Part shown: positions 1-12,824 of the stretch, piece after piece
How positions within the stretch are numbered: the first letter of the stretch is position 1
Layout: the number at the start of each line of letters is the position of its first letter
Translations under genes and position numbers: made by a program
Origin: Lagopus muta
Lineage: Eukaryota; Chordata; Aves; Galliformes; Phasianidae
Direction of reading: 5' to 3'
Assembly: GCF_023343835.1 (NCBI RefSeq)
Contig: NC_064433.1
Coordinates: 30,783,214 to 30,847,213 of the forward strand
DNA length: 64,000 nucleotides
Notes under the pieces: generated by a model
What the model saw: only the letters and a program-made list of their open reading frames with translations
Told to the model about the DNA's origin: nothing
Database searches by the model: none

Positions 1-3000
1 GTCTAGGAAATCTTCCTGCTTGTCTAGGAAAGGTCTGCATGATGCAATTTGGCTCTAGCTTGCCAAAGAGCTACTTTGAGATGATTCTGAGCTGTCCTCA
101 GAAATATTCATGCTGGCTGGACAGCTTCTCTGTATACTAGATTTGCTTTATGCTAACAGAGTTCTCTCACATTATTGTCTGTTTTAAAATCAGTTTAATT
201 TGATGCAAAAAAAAGTTGTGGGAATAATGTTACTTCTTTAAAAAATAGAAATTAAAAAATAAAGAGCTGTATGTGCTCATCATATTAAGTCAGTCAAATG
301 CAACAGAAAATTTCAGTTAAATTAACAAAAGCATGTCTATACCTGGTTAATTTCGTGCTTGATCAAAGAAAATAACTCAATCAACAAATGACTTTTCCTG
401 ATATCTGTGTGTCATCAAACTGACTCTACCGTTCTTGACCACCTTCTCCTCCCCTACCAAATGTAGTTTACTTCATCAGGAGAAGTAAAAGAGAAAGTAT
501 TTACTCCAGTTGATTATGTTATTCTGCAAAAGGATGGAAGACATATTTGTGAGGGAAAAAGATCTACCTAAGAAAATGAGAGCATAAAACAGTAATTCAA
601 AAGGAAATAAGATTTTCTCCATTGCATCTGTTTAATATTAAAATTAGAGATTTATACCAAGGAAGTCAGAAAGGCACAGTCCTCTATCTATGACATGATC
701 TCTTCAGCAAGGCTGGGTATCTTTTCTTCAGAAACAAACACCGATACTCTTGCACTTTAATTTTGTATGGATCACTTTCAGATCAAGACTCTCCAAAATA
801 CCAAAAAAAAAAAAAAAACCAAACCCCAAAACTGTATTTAGGCAAACTTATAAAGCACTTAATTTTATGATTTCTGTCATGCACCCACTGAAGATAAGAA
901 CTCAGATATTAGCCCTTATAAAAATATGAATTGAACTTTGAACAAAATGATTTCTTGATCTCATCACCTAATTCTCACATTTCCATTTTTATCCATATCT
1001 GAGCCCCACCGGACTAATGACAAAATATAAAAATAGTGGAAACATACAAAAATGATTTCAATATACATTACTGTGGGGTATCTGCCTTAGCAAGGGCATT
1101 GCACTCAATAATCTTTTGAGGTCCTTTCCAACTCCCTCAGTTACATGATTCTGTAATTCTGATGCACTCTTTTCTTTCACTCCATATATAATAATTCAAG
1201 CATTATTTAAAAAAAAAGTAATATCTTAATTGCTGAAAATATATATATATTTTCATAAATGAAAAGCATATCCTGTCTTCTTAAAAGCTACCATGGCCAA
1301 TTCTTATAATTTAGAAGCCATTTGGAAACAGCTGTTTGGATATATCAATTAAATTGATCCAGCAACTTTGTGGCAGGTCCAGAAGCTATCTTCAGCAAGA
1401 CAATCTTAACACAGAAAACAATTAAGGACCAGGTTGGAAATGGTTCCTGCATCTGTCATAGCCAAATGGTGAAAGATCAGCCTTTAATACCCCCAGTCTC
1501 ACTAAAAAGAGAAGTGTGCTGGCAGGGATGGCTGGTGGTTATCCAAAGATAATAGTCACTTCTGAATTACTTTAGAGAAGGCCATAATGGCACACTTCGG
1601 CTCTGCTTCCTTCAAGATCAAGTTTATTTCCCATCAATTCAAGGACAGCAGAGGTTATTAGGAATACACATGCTACAGTCGAGATAAAAAAGCACCTTGT
1701 AGGAGTTTGATTTACTATAATATGAATAAACTTGTGCTATCCTTAATGAAAATTTATGCTTTAATTACGGTGGCCTAAGATTTTGCTTGTTCAGAAAAAT
1801 GAGCTGTAAGTTTTTTGACACCATCATTAGCAATCCTTAGAAATCTATTCTTTTAAAAAAAGCATTAACGAGATGATAGACAGCACAGAGCACTGTTTAC
1901 CCAAAAGCTAGTGGTGAACATCTGGCTGCAAGGACATGGCACTGGCTGTCATAACCAGCAATAGATGAAGGGCTGGTGTCAGGAAAGCACTCCTCGACTC
2001 CCTCAACTTCCAGCTCCATTGGTAACTGTTACATACAGTTGAGGGGCAGACATTCATTACATTTTGTGAGGTGGTCACCATCAGATACTTAGCCTTACTG
2101 AGGTCAGGAGGAGCACTCAACACCTTGCAGAAGTGATCTCACCCTGCATTAAAAATGTCCTTCAGCTCTTTGGTGTTTGCTGGAAGCTGTGACATGAAAA
2201 CCAAGACAAGGACTAATGGGGAAGGCAAGGTGGTAGGACAGCTTCTCCAAAGGCTTCAGTTTTACCACCTTGCTCATATTCACAATTGCAACTCTGAGCA
2301 CTGTGAAGCAGTCACTGAAATACAGCCAATTAATGAGAGCAAATACCCACTGCCCAGATCAACACTCAGCTGCTCCAGTCATCTGGCAGCATTGCTCTGA
2401 TCCCACAAAACCTGATGCTCTTGGGATCTCTCCTTTTTTTTTTTTTTTAAATTTTATTTTATTTTTAAGATTATCTGGAGTTTCTAAAAGCTGCGTTAGT
2501 TCAAGGCAGTGTCACTGTCACATGAGTGGGGGAGCGGTCATATGCCCAGCCCAGCCGCAGAGGAGAGAAGCAGAGCTGGCAGGCAGCCACACAGGCACCA
2601 GGCTGCTTGCTTTTCCAGGCCAACTTGGAATTGACCATCAGAGCTCTTGTAAACACAGAAATCCGGGTCAATTAATGTTATGTATGACAACAGATCATAA
2701 CATCTGCCCAGAGCTGTAACTGATATGCTCAGCTTTCCCTAGGAATATTTGCCTCAGTTTCCTGCTCTGTCTCTTCATAGTTTCAGCCCTGTCCCATGGT
2801 CCCCTCTTTGCACGAATTGGAGAGCACAGCAGCAGATCATGCAGCTTAATTAAAGTCTTCACAATAAAGAATCTTGAGAAGGAGACAGGGTCTTAAAAGT
2901 CAGGACTTTCCCTCATCAACAGATGGCCAAACTATATCTCTGATTTCAGTGAAGATAATCAATGTTTTTTTACATCAGACCTTACATGTAAACTTTCTGA

Positions 3001-4794
3001 TTTTGTGTTAATGCCCATAAGCAGATAAAAAACACTACTCAATAGCAGAAGCTGTTTTAAATTTACGTAAATAAATGCATAAGTAAAAGACCCAAACCAT
3101 GATGATCTTTCTCTTCTAAATACACATTATTCTGCTCCTGGAAAAGGAATTTCCATCTTACTTTTCCCTGAATAGCTGAATCAAAATCTCTTGCAGTTCT
3201 TTACTTCCACGTACATTGTGCACATCACAGCAATAACATTTCCTGATCTAAACTGTTTTCCAGCCTGCTTGCTTTCAGACAATTAGCTACACAGGACTTC
3301 TCCATAACAAATCAATTGTTAATAGCTTTGGCTAGGATGAATGTAAGCTTGAGCATGATGACACGCCTCTCAAAAGAAATCACAAAAAATGCAAGTGAAT
3401 ATTATGGTAAGTGTCAGAAGAATAAATTACAGTTGCCATGTCATATGGTCCTTTGACTGATTTTGTTCATCCTTTTCCACTTCAGTACATTCCCCAAAGT
3501 CATAATGAGTCAGATACACTCCAATTTTCTTTAGCAAGCTGTAATTCTTTGTAAAACTCCTTTGAAGTTGGCAGCATTCAATGTGAGAAAAACAGGCAAA
3601 GTCCTGCCCAGTCTGAAGGTAAGCAAACTTTAAATAAAAAATGGAAATTGCAATGATAACAGTATATTCTTTACAATAACATAACACTTCACATAACCAA
3701 TGCTGCATGATCAACCTGGGATAATTTTACTGGGTTCATAAACTTTGGCAGTGATGCATCTGGGCAAGGAGAGAAGCAGTACATATAAGACAGGGCCAAG
3801 TCTAGAGAAAAACCACACTTTCTGAATTCACTGTGAGAAAATTATTCTGTAATATAAAGAAATGTATCAAAAGAGTGCATTTCCTCCTTCAGTAAAATAA
3901 ATAAATAATCAGGGAAGCAAATTTTGTGAAATTGATGGAAAGCTGCACAATGAAGAAATAAAATGAGATTCTACCCTCACATTGCGAAATTATCTCTAAG
4001 CAGTAGTGATCCACCCCTAAGATGAAGCAGGAGCCCTGGGGACAGTGGCAAGCTTGTTCACCGTATGTGACATCATGCATACTGTGAGCAGTGTGGGATA
4101 GGACAACTGATAACAAGCAATCAGGTTATCACAGCTTAATGAGTTCCTGATGATTAGCTTGAGTTCTAATAACTGACAACTTTTATTCCTCTACTAATAC
4201 AACTAAAATATAGCAAGTTAACTTTCACCAGTTTTTTCATGCATATATTTAAAAACCAATATAAGCAGTTTTCATGAGTAATTCCTCGATTAAGTTGTAA
4301 GTAAAATGAATACAACATCCCCTCCCCTTAAGGGTTTCAAACAGTTATTGGCAAATATGGTGACGGCCATAAATATTTATCCTGTACTGCTAGGCATCCT
4401 GAGAGCAAGTCTAATCTTTTTGTTCAGATCAGTCTTGGAAAACACATTTCCTCAATGATTTTAAAGTGGGCCTGTAAGAGGAACTTGAGGAAAGCTACAC
4501 ACTTTCCTCCATAGCCACCTAAGTTTGCTTATGTGGTCCCTGTAGATGAGCAGGATGCTCAGAACAACTGTGAGCCTTGTGTGGGGTCAGCCTCTGCTCC
4601 GAGACTGTATGCACTGGAAGCAGCACTAACTGTGGATGAGAGATGGCTGCGTGTGTCCCAGAGATTAATAGGCAAGCCTAGGATTGCACTGAAAATACTC
4701 ATGTCAATGTCATCCTGTTGGCTTTTCTCAAGCAAGGTGTCACTTGTACTCACAAACAGAGGAGTCGAAGCTCAAGAACAGACAATAGATGCTT
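1..4794. other. Non-coding region downstream of AMIGO2
   Basis: The sequence is AT-rich with no convincing gene. A poly(A) run lies at 803-818, a CR1 3' end near 1075-1165 and a poly(T) stretch around 2433-2449. A slightly GC-richer, non-repetitive patch at about 2500-2870 could be regulatory. Open frames of up to 149 codons occur but show no domain, splice or codon evidence. Confidence 0.6.
1075..1165 (+). mobile_element. CR1 LINE 3' end fragment
   Basis: The segment contains a degraded form of the avian CR1 3' end: the GGTCCTTTCCAACTC motif followed by ATGATTCTGTAATTCTG. It is 5' truncated to about 90 bp, which is typical of CR1. Confidence 0.75.
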
Positions 4795-4814
4795 TTTTTA
4801 AAACATTTTCTCTC

Positions 4815-4820
4815 TTTATT
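4815..4820 (-). terminator. AMIGO2: AMIGO2 poly(A) signal (AATAAA)
   Basis: AATAAA on the minus strand begins 76 bases after the stop codon. About 25-40 bases further on is a T/GT-rich stretch (minus strand of 4773-4788, TTGTCTGTTCTTGAG), which fits a downstream element. Cleavage would fall near 4795-4805 and give a 3' UTR of only about 100 nt. A second AATAAA lies at 4182-4187 on the same strand, so a longer isoform is possible. Confidence 0.55.
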
Positions 4821-4896
4821 TCTTTTTCCTGATAGTTGCTACAAGCAAAGGAGGTATTCAGAAATGTAACGGCACAATACAAATACAGGCAGCAAA

Positions 4897-6462
4897 CTAA
4901 GTTGATGGCATGAAAGGTGTATCTGAGAACACAGAGTTGACAGAATCAGAGTCGGATTTTGTTCGAGTAGTTTTTAAGATACTCTCAGCAATGACATTGT
5001 CATTAGGAAACAGTTTTACTTTCCCGTTCTGACTGTGTTTTGGTTCATGTACGGGTTCCAGAAAAACCACTCGTTTGCCAGTGCTGGCCTTCTTCTCATC
5101 AGCAGGCAGCTCTTGGGGCGGTGTGGAGTTCAGTATGGATGTGTGGGCACTGCTTTGGTTCAGCTTCCTCTTCCTCCTCTTTGTCTTACATTGACACGGA
5201 CAGGGGGTCAGGTAGAGATAAAGCAGTACTAAAACAATACTGGCTACGCAGGCAGCAAGGGTGGTAAAAGCTGTATTAAATGCTTCATGAGCATGAGGCC
5301 TGTTAACTGTGAAATTGCTGACATTTATTCTAACCTCTATGGTTTCATTTAATAGTCTTTTCTTATTTATTGCAGTGCAGGAGTACAGCCCAGAGTCCTC
5401 TAGCTGGGCATCAATTATCTCCAGGCTCCCATTATGAAACACCCTAAATTTGTTGGTCTCCATGTCTGGCTCCAGCAATTTATTCTCTGGACTAACCCAA
5501 ACGAAGTGTGTGCCTGCATCGCTGATTCTGCTGTCACAGTGAACGATCAGCCTGTCACCCACCTGGGCATCATGAATAAATCCAAAGGCTTGAAAAGAGC
5601 TGTTGATGGTGCTTTCAGAGCAGTTGAGAAAGTTGTCATGCAGTAAAGGCTGTTTGTTGTAACCTCTTGGATCAGATCGCAATAAACAGGTGTACTCACT
5701 TTTGAAGTCCACCACAGAGCTGAAGTGCCTTTGATACCAGAAGATGAGCATAGAGTGCAGTGTGCAGTCACAATGAAATGGGTTGCCGTGAAGATAAACT
5801 CCGCTAAGGTGTTTGGCTGGCACTGAACTCAGGCGCTGAATAGGTATCGACTGGATGTGATTAAAGGAAATGTCCAGCAATAGGAGTTCTGTCAGCTTGT
5901 GCTTTCCAACAAACAGGTCCAATGGGAAATGCAAGAGCAAGTTATAGCTTAAATACAGTTTCTGTAATTTGTACAGTCCTCCAAAGGCTGAAGACTCTAT
6001 ATGCGTTATCTGATTGTTGTAAAGCAGAAGAACTTCCAGGGCCCCCAGCTCCTGAAATACAGGGCTGCCCAGTGTCTTCAGGCTGTTGGACGACAAGTCT
6101 AGGTACTTCAGGTTTGGGGTTGTGGAAAAGCTTCCAGTGATAATGCTGCTAATGCTGTTATGATTGATTATTAAAGTGTTCAGCTTCTCAAACAGCACTG
6201 GGACCCATTCAGGCTCTAAGAATCCAATTCTGTTATAACTCAGATCCAGCCTTTTCATACTTCTATAGAGATTTCCTGGCACCCGAGAGAGGTTCTTATT
6301 GGTGCAGCTTACGATATCGCTGGCACAGATGCAGGCTGTTGGACACATCCCTGGGGCACTGCCACTGACACTCACTGCAAAGACCAAGAGGCATGCCAGT
6401 GCTCTGCAGTTCACCTTACAGGCTCCAAGTCGAGTATGAAGTGCCCAGCAGTTTAAAGACAT
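4897..6462 (-). CDS. AMIGO2: AMIGO2, LRR/Ig single-pass adhesion protein
   Basis: This encodes a type I membrane adhesion protein of the AMIGO (amphoterin-induced gene and ORF) family, known for homophilic and heterophilic cell adhesion and for neuronal survival and synaptic roles. Visible along the 521 residues: an N-terminal signal region with a hydrophobic core at about 21-34; an LRRNT cap with Cys40, 44, 46 and 53; LxxLxLxxN leucine-rich repeats with Asn at 77, 102, 126, 150, 174 and 201; an LRRCT cap with Cys231, 233, 259 and 281; an Ig-like domain with Cys309, Trp322 and the DSGLYSC motif ending at Cys362; a membrane segment at about 397-418; a basic stop-transfer stretch; and a roughly 95-residue serine-rich tail ending in DTPFMPST. 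Sequons are seen at Asn280, 287, 344, 372, 380 and 383. The length matches the family. The first ATG has A at -3. The coding region is intronless, as is usual for AMIGO genes. The tail and the TM region look AMIGO2-like rather than AMIGO1 or AMIGO3 (recognition from memory, no search). Confidence 0.96.
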   Translation of the reverse strand: MSLNCWALHTRLGACKVNCRALACLLVFAVSVSGSAPGMCPTACICASDIVSCTNKNLSRVPGNLYRSMKRLDLSYNRIGFLEPEWVPVLFEKLNTLIINHNSISSIITGSFSTTPNLKYLDLSSNSLKTLGSPVFQELGALEVLLLYNNQITHIESSAFGGLYKLQKLYLSYNLLLHFPLDLFVGKHKLTELLLLDISFNHIQSIPIQRLSSVPAKHLSGVYLHGNPFHCDCTLHSMLIFWYQRHFSSVVDFKSEYTCLLRSDPRGYNKQPLLHDNFLNCSESTINSSFQAFGFIHDAQVGDRLIVHCDSRISDAGTHFVWVSPENKLLEPDMETNKFRVFHNGSLEIIDAQLEDSGLYSCTAINKKRLLNETIEVRINVSNFTVNRPHAHEAFNTAFTTLAACVASIVLVLLYLYLTPCPCQCKTKRRKRKLNQSSAHTSILNSTPPQELPADEKKASTGKRVVFLEPVHEPKHSQNGKVKLFPNDNVIAESILKTTRTKSDSDSVNSVFSDTPFMPST

Positions 6463-6521
6463 TGTCGCTGGCTCTTAGCTGGCTCCCAGTACTCCTTGCC
6501 ACAGATTGTACGTGCTGTTAG
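6463..6521 (-). other. AMIGO2: AMIGO2 exon 2 5' UTR and splice acceptor
   Basis: Read on the minus strand, a pyrimidine-rich run ending in TGTGCACAG lies just upstream, with the AG at 6523-6522. The exon would therefore begin at 6521 and leave 59 nt of leader before the ATG. The acceptor is close to consensus. It implies that the coding exon is joined to an upstream exon, as in other AMIGO genes. The exact junction is inferred from the sequence alone. Confidence 0.7.
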
Positions 6522-6920
6522 CTGTGCACAAAGGAAGAATACAGAGGTACAGCATGTTAACCTTTAAGATTCATACCCTGCCTAATTTCTTGTGCATGTC
6601 TTCTCAGTAAATTCTTAATTCTTAATTAATTATTAGAGTTTCATATGCTTAGTTACAAAATCTAGCTGTTGTAATCTTAGTGTTGTTTTTTTGTAAATAT
6701 GAAATTCAGCACTTACTTGTAATTTGTATTACAGGTTGTTTTTTTGTTTTTTTTTTTTTTTTTTCATAAAATGCAACCAGTCTTCAGTCTTGAACCAAGG
6801 AATGCAATTTCTGACAATTTAAAATCAGGAATGTTTATCTGTGGAACATAACTGGGCAATGGTATCCCCCAGGTATTTCCAAATCAACCCAGACAGAAAA
6901 CAATGGATGCAGAATAAAAA

Positions 6921-6954
6921 CCAACCAACCAACCAACCAACCACAACAACAACA
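6921..6954. repeat. (CCAA)n then (CAA)n microsatellite
   Basis: Five CCAA units run directly into CAA units. It lies in AMIGO2 intron 1. Confidence 0.9.
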
Positions 6955-7129
6955 AAACCCTTTATAAAAAAATATTTTCTTGCCTAGCAAAGTGTAGTTG
7001 CAACATGTGTTTCTTCCCAATCAGAGAATGAAATTTTGAATACTCAGCATTAAGTGTCTTTAAAGAACCCAAATTCCATGTTCAGTAATGCATCGTACAG
7101 GTAGCATCAGCCTGTTTTTAAAGACATAC

Positions 7130-7640
7130 AAGATGACTGCATTGGGTTTACGTGGCAAGGTTTTGGTAGAACTGGGCTTCAATGATGGCCTCAGTGAGCA
7201 GAGCTGGGAGAGCTGCAGTCCATGGGAAACCCGCATGGGATCAGTTTGGGCAGGATGGCATCTGTGGGAGGACACGTGGAGCAGAGGAGAGGCAGAGATG
7301 AAGCATCATGGGCTGACAGCAGCCCCCATTCCCTGTTCCCCTGTACTGGGGGAGGAAGCAGAAAAGGATAGATGGGGATGGAAGATATTTTCAGGTGGTT
7401 TTTAGTACTCACTGCTCTAGTCTGTCAGCAACAGGCAATGAATTATATTGATCTCCCTACACTGAGTCTGCTGTATCCGTGATGGTAAATGGGGACTGAT
7501 CTCCCTTATCTAAACCCTTGAGCTTTTTCCATTGTATGTTGTCCTCATCTTCCTTTTGAGGAGGAAAGAACAGTGTGGTGGAAATTAGCTGCCACCAGGG
7601 TGAAACCACCACCACATCCAACAGGAATGTTTCACATTCT
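7130..7640 (+). repeat. Possible old interspersed repeat, unclassified
   Basis: The phrasing of this segment (CTGCAGTCCATGGGAAACC, then GGGGGAGGAAGCAGAAAAGG, ending near CACCAGGGTGAAACCACCACC) resembles a dispersed repeat that I associate with galliform genomes. I cannot name the family securely. Open frames in it on both strands are likely fortuitous. Confidence 0.35.
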
Positions 7641-9496
7641 GTTGCTTTTACATTAACCAAAATAATTGTAGAGGAGAAAAATTTTCCACGCTGGTGCCCA
7701 CCTCAAGCAGAAGTCTGGGGAACTTTCGGTTAGGATGACTCAACTGTTTCACTGAAGTCATTAAAGGGAAAAATATTTTGCTCATATTTAAGTATTAAGA
7801 ACAAAATCTACCATACTCTTTTTTGAGAATATTTTAGTGTCACTACAACTTGAAGCAGGGACTCAAAATTTGACAGGGTAGTGGTTCTGTGCCAAAGTAT
7901 ATGGTTTTTGATTTTTTTTTTGGCCATCTCCTAGGAAAATCTACACATAATTAGCAGAGTAATTAACATTTCTGTTCACTCTTGCTCTCCCTGGATACCT
8001 GTTCAGAGTTTGCCACCAAATTCCCAGGTGAATCAATATGCATTGATTATCCCCACCCTTTCATAGATCAAATGTGGTATTCAACTCCCACATACCGAAC
8101 TTGTTCTCATTTCTCTGATCTCACCCACCCGTTGGTACAGTATGAGGAGGACAACCCCACCAACATCTGCTCTGTGCTGCTGATTGTGGCTGTGTCCCAG
8201 AGCTGGGAGATGGGAGGCTGCCTGTGGGCAGCAGGGAGAAACAAATGGAAATCAAGTGGAGAGGAGCAGAATAAAAGGAGAAGTTGTACTCTATTGACGA
8301 GGGGAGGTGGGTGAAGAAAGGATAGAAGTGTTAAGATCTAAAGTGTGGAGGACTAATGTAGAGATGCAGCCAAAGAAGGAGTTAAGGGGAAAAGGAAGGT
8401 AAAAAATGCACAGGGAAGGAAGGGTAAAATCAGGAAAGAAGGATTCTGCCAGTGGAGCATCATTATTGTAACTAATGAAGCAACTAGGATTCAGTAGTTA
8501 AGAAGCCATGAGCACGCAGAAGTCCTGTAAAGCAGATAAGACAAGAGTAGATAGGAAAGGGATAAAGGACATGAGGAGGATTGAGAATAAGAGAGGCAAA
8601 TGTTTCAAGAGGCAAATCTTGGAACACACTTCTCCAGAGAATTTGCATTTGCTACTTGTGAACCTAAGATTGTCTATGCAGTCAATTTATGTGAAATGCA
8701 CTAATTTCTACTCACCTCTCAGTTCCTTATCCCTCTCCTCTCTAACCCTCTGCCAAGCTGGCAGGTGCTGTCTTCTGCCAACAAGACATCTACTCATAAG
8801 CCAAATTGTAGAAGATGTGCTATGAATCCAGAGAGTTGAACCTTCTAATGACTCATTAAAAGAAGAAATATGAAGGCAGCAGAAGGGGAGAGTTCGCCCT
8901 TCATGAAAATCTATAAAAATTTATACAATGTGTTTAAATGCTCGCATTCCCAAAAACTATATTAAGAGAATAACAGGACTTCCAAGTCAAGTATTTAAAA
9001 ATTGAAGTGTCACAATTAAGGTTTTCTGTGCCAATTTAGACTCTTATTACAGTTCTTAGTTAATGATCACTCATATTTATTTCCCCCCTAAAAACTTTCC
9101 TCACATTGTGCATAGGATTTGAGGAACATTGAAAAGGGCTAAGTAAATGCCTGTACATGAGAACTGGAACATATCCAAGTCTCTGCCACAGAATTCCTGT
9201 GATGTCAGTGTATTATGTGAAGTGATGACTGTTAGAAAATCATGAATACATTATTGTCACCATCTTGAGACTGAAAAAATAATGAACTTCTATATACTAA
9301 ACTTAGGAAAGACTGGTCTGAAGAAGCGTTGAGATGAGATTCTAAGTGTTATAACTCTACCTAGCACTTTTGATTATAAGGTCCCCTCCCTTCTTCACTG
9401 TGTATAAAATGGAGGTAGAAACATGATCTTAACTACAGCACGTTAGTGCTGTACCACAGGTACATTGCGAAAATAAATCAACTCATTAGACTTCTA

Positions 9497-9686
9497 TTGA
9501 GACACTGGAACAGTTTGCCCAGTGAGATCGTGGATTCCCCCTCTCTAGAAGCATTCAAGGCCAGGCTGGATGGGGCTTTGAGCAACCTGGTCTAGAAGAA
9601 GGTGTCCTTGCCTGTAGCAGGGGGTTGGAACTAGGTGATCTTAAAGGTCCCTTCCAACGCAAACCATTCTATGATTTTATGAATAA
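9497..9686 (+). mobile_element. CR1 LINE 3' fragment
   Basis: The stretch runs from ACTGGAACAGTTTGCCCAG through AGGCCAGGCTGGATGGGGCT to GGTCCCTTCCAACGCAAACC and CATTCTATGATTTTATG. This is the standard order of the CR1 3' region. The element is 5' truncated and moderately diverged. Confidence 0.93.
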
Positions 9687-11640
9687 AAGCTTACTGTCAA
9701 GATTTATAAAGTCTTCTACAATTTTAGGTCCTACTGGAGTATCTAACTAATTGTCAGTGAAAAGTTAGGAACCATGAGGAACTATTTTTTAATGAGCCCT
9801 AAGCACGTAACATAAAAGTTTTTGCTAGTTAGCCTGTCTTTTATGGAAAAGAAAAACTAATAGATAGATATAAGCTCTTCTAGAGGCAGTGATCTATGAA
9901 ATCATTAGAGAAATGACGATCAGGAACTATATCTGTACTCCTGTGTGCATGTTTATTGGATGTAGTACATGAGGCACAATGGAAACACTGAAAAAAGATT
10001 TTAATAACTGCTCATTCAGTTAGTACATTGCTTGAAACAAGATATCTGAAAATTATATACCATAAAACTAGATAAATAAAGACTAAATTATAATGGATTC
10101 ATAAAATGGAAGACTGTTGTTGCATAGGTTGGCTTTCCTGCTAATATTTGAATACCAGATTTTGCAGCAACTGCAGTCTAGTTCTGCATGGAACTGCACT
10201 TGCAAAATGATGAATGGCACTTTCAAAATCAGCTTGTACATTGAATGTAACTGGAATCCTGGAGATACTCCAAATGGAGTGTACAGGTCAATGCTCATTT
10301 TGGGAAGGCTTACCATGCTTAATACACCAAATAGCCTTGCTTATTTTTTTCTGTCCATACTTACAACTCACTCAGCAGAAACTCTGACCTAGTTCACAAC
10401 CATAGCCCAAAGGCAGTTTTGGGGCTGGTGTAAATCAGCATTGTACCTTTGAGTTCTAAGGAATAGAACCAGTCTGCAATGGCTGAAAATTTGTTTGCCC
10501 ATTTCCAAAGCTCAATAAAGTTGCCAAATGAGAACTGTTTTGGATGACAGCTTGCTTGGCAAGGCAAAACCAAATTACGAGCACCATACTCATACTGACA
10601 TACTAGAAGCCAAACCACGTTATTTTGAGTACACTGCCAAGCCCAATTCACAGTGCAGTGACTTCATCCTCAGTAGGGTCTTTGATCTTCGGGAGAGTAA
10701 GACTACTGAGGTGTAACTTGCTCCATCCTTTTGGAGTACTTGTGTTCTCCACAACTTCAGTGCAAATCGCACAGGCTGGTGGAAAACTAAGAATGCTAAA
10801 CATAAATATTCATAATCTACATCACAATTTGAATCCATTTAAAGTGGTTGCATGAACAATGTAAAGATTGGTAACACACAGCTTTTAATTGGCAAGGAAG
10901 AATAAGGCCTACAATCAGCCTTATGTTAAGATTTTCATTTTATTTCATCCCAGTAACATTACTTCAGGTCTTATAAAAGTACTACTTCACAAATTTCAAT
11001 ATTACATATTTTCTCAGTTTTCGTATTTGCTATTAAATTCTAGAAGCTAACATGTGCCAGCAGGCTCCAGCTAAATACTTCATCCTTATTTCTGAATGAA
11101 ATGGGTAACTTTTTTGAGTGAAGGGCATGGCTGAGGGGTTTTGACTTGAATTCTTTTCAAAGAAATAATTTCTTTGCGATGTTTAAGTGTGATATTTTAA
11201 GTTCACTGCCAAAAAAACACAGTATTTCCTGAGATGAATCATCTATGCAGTAATGGTGCATGGTTCTTAACTGTTTGAGAAGAAATGCAAGACATTCTCA
11301 TTTCATAGGGAATATCCTCTACTGCCAGTAACAGCTCAATTTACTGCAACAAATCAGCTCCTAGAGGATTTGGCTCTTGGTTTTGATGTTTTTTAAGGTT
11401 TTTAGAAGTAATAAGCAACTAGATCTGCTTATGGAAAAAGAAAATGCTGAACACTGTGCGTTTCCTCACTATCGGTTATCTTTGCAAAAATCAACTAATG
11501 CTCTAAACAGTAATTTCCGCTTTCTCTAGGTTATCTCTGCATCAGCATTCTCTTTTCCTATAATTATCTCCAGGCTTACTGCTTTTTCTTCCAAATAAAC
11601 TTATATACCCAGGTAACTCTCTCAGTTCAAGATTCTGCTA

Positions 11641-11691
11641 AAACAAATAAACAAACAAACAAACAAAAAAATTCACAAAAAAAAAAACCCC
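11641..11691. repeat. (AAAC)n microsatellite and poly(A)
   Basis: AAAC/AAAT units run to about 11670 and are followed by a second A run. It could be the tail of a lost retroelement or a simple repeat. Confidence 0.85.
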
Positions 11692-12810
11692 TCAAACAAG
11701 TCTCTTAATTTAAGTAGAGAAAGGGACTGAAGATCACAAGCCAATTGAATGCTTTTGTAAACACTACCACCAGTCTTTTCAATGTTAAAATGGATTGATC
11801 TGTGCTCTACAGTGGGCTGACACATTCTGCTCTGTGAAAATGCAAATAAACAGCCTGCCAATACCACACAAGTACTGTTGAGTTATAGATTTGAGAATTC
11901 AAACCCTACAACAATACTGAAGACTTCAGTCTACCCTCCAGAAAGTCCACACTGTTTCCACATCTCCTAAGTGTTCTCCTTGTGTCACATTCAGTTCCCA
12001 GTCCTATCTCCTCTCTATCTGCCTACCTTGTCAGCCCACAAGCCACTCACCCAACTCTGCACTTCCCACTCACTTGAAGGTCCACACAGCTGCTCTCCCC
12101 CTTTCCCCTCTCTAGGTATCAGATGGATAAAAGCTGCATTAATTAAATACAATAACAGTGGAAATGAAGCAGAGATGGCTCAGGTGCTAGAAGTGTTTCT
12201 TCACAGTCTATTTTTTTCCCCTATGGCATTTAAAAAAACTTTTATCACAAATATGGAAAAAAAAAAACAAAACCAACAGACTGTCAAAATGAGATTTTAT
12301 TAATTAACAGTAACAATATTATACGAGTACAATTATTAATACTTTTAATTCTAACTTTACAAATCCTGCTTCAGTACATGATAGAAATATTAATAATTGC
12401 AAACAGACTAATGGCATCATACATAATTAACCTTTTAAAATGTTACACTTACAAGAAAGGTCTGCACAAACTTCCTCTCCTAGTGTGTGCCCGTGGTGGG
12501 GAAGCTGTCACCTCTCTCAGCATCCAGGATGAATTCTGCTTTTAACGCTCCAGGGTGGGAAGGCACTCCCTGCATCAAAGCTGCCTCTGCAGCTGTGTTC
12601 AGCATTTCTGAGTGGGCAGAGCAGGATTACCCAGCCATCATAATCCGTGAGGTTTAGTGACATGATGGATCTGAGAGCAGAGGCTGCTGGTGAACTACAT
12701 CTGGGCGATGTATTGATATTCTGGACTAAATCCCAGAACTGGCTTAAATTGTGCTTGGTGCAAGACCCAACTGTGATGAAAAATGGCCTTGCATCACCTT
12801 TGCAGCAAGC

Positions 12811-12824
12811 TGACCCCGAGGTCA
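12811..12824. promoter_or_regulatory. Everted nuclear-receptor half-site pair
   Basis: TGACCC and AGGTCA flank a CG dinucleotide and form an everted repeat with a 2-bp spacer. It sits in a GC-richer island of AMIGO2 intron 1, about 1.1 kb downstream of exon 1. Chance occurrence cannot be excluded. Confidence 0.25.

Noticed and set aside
2270-2719. 149-codon plus-strand open frame
   Set aside because: It includes a poly(T)-encoded Phe run and low-quality composition. No splice, domain or codon-bias support.
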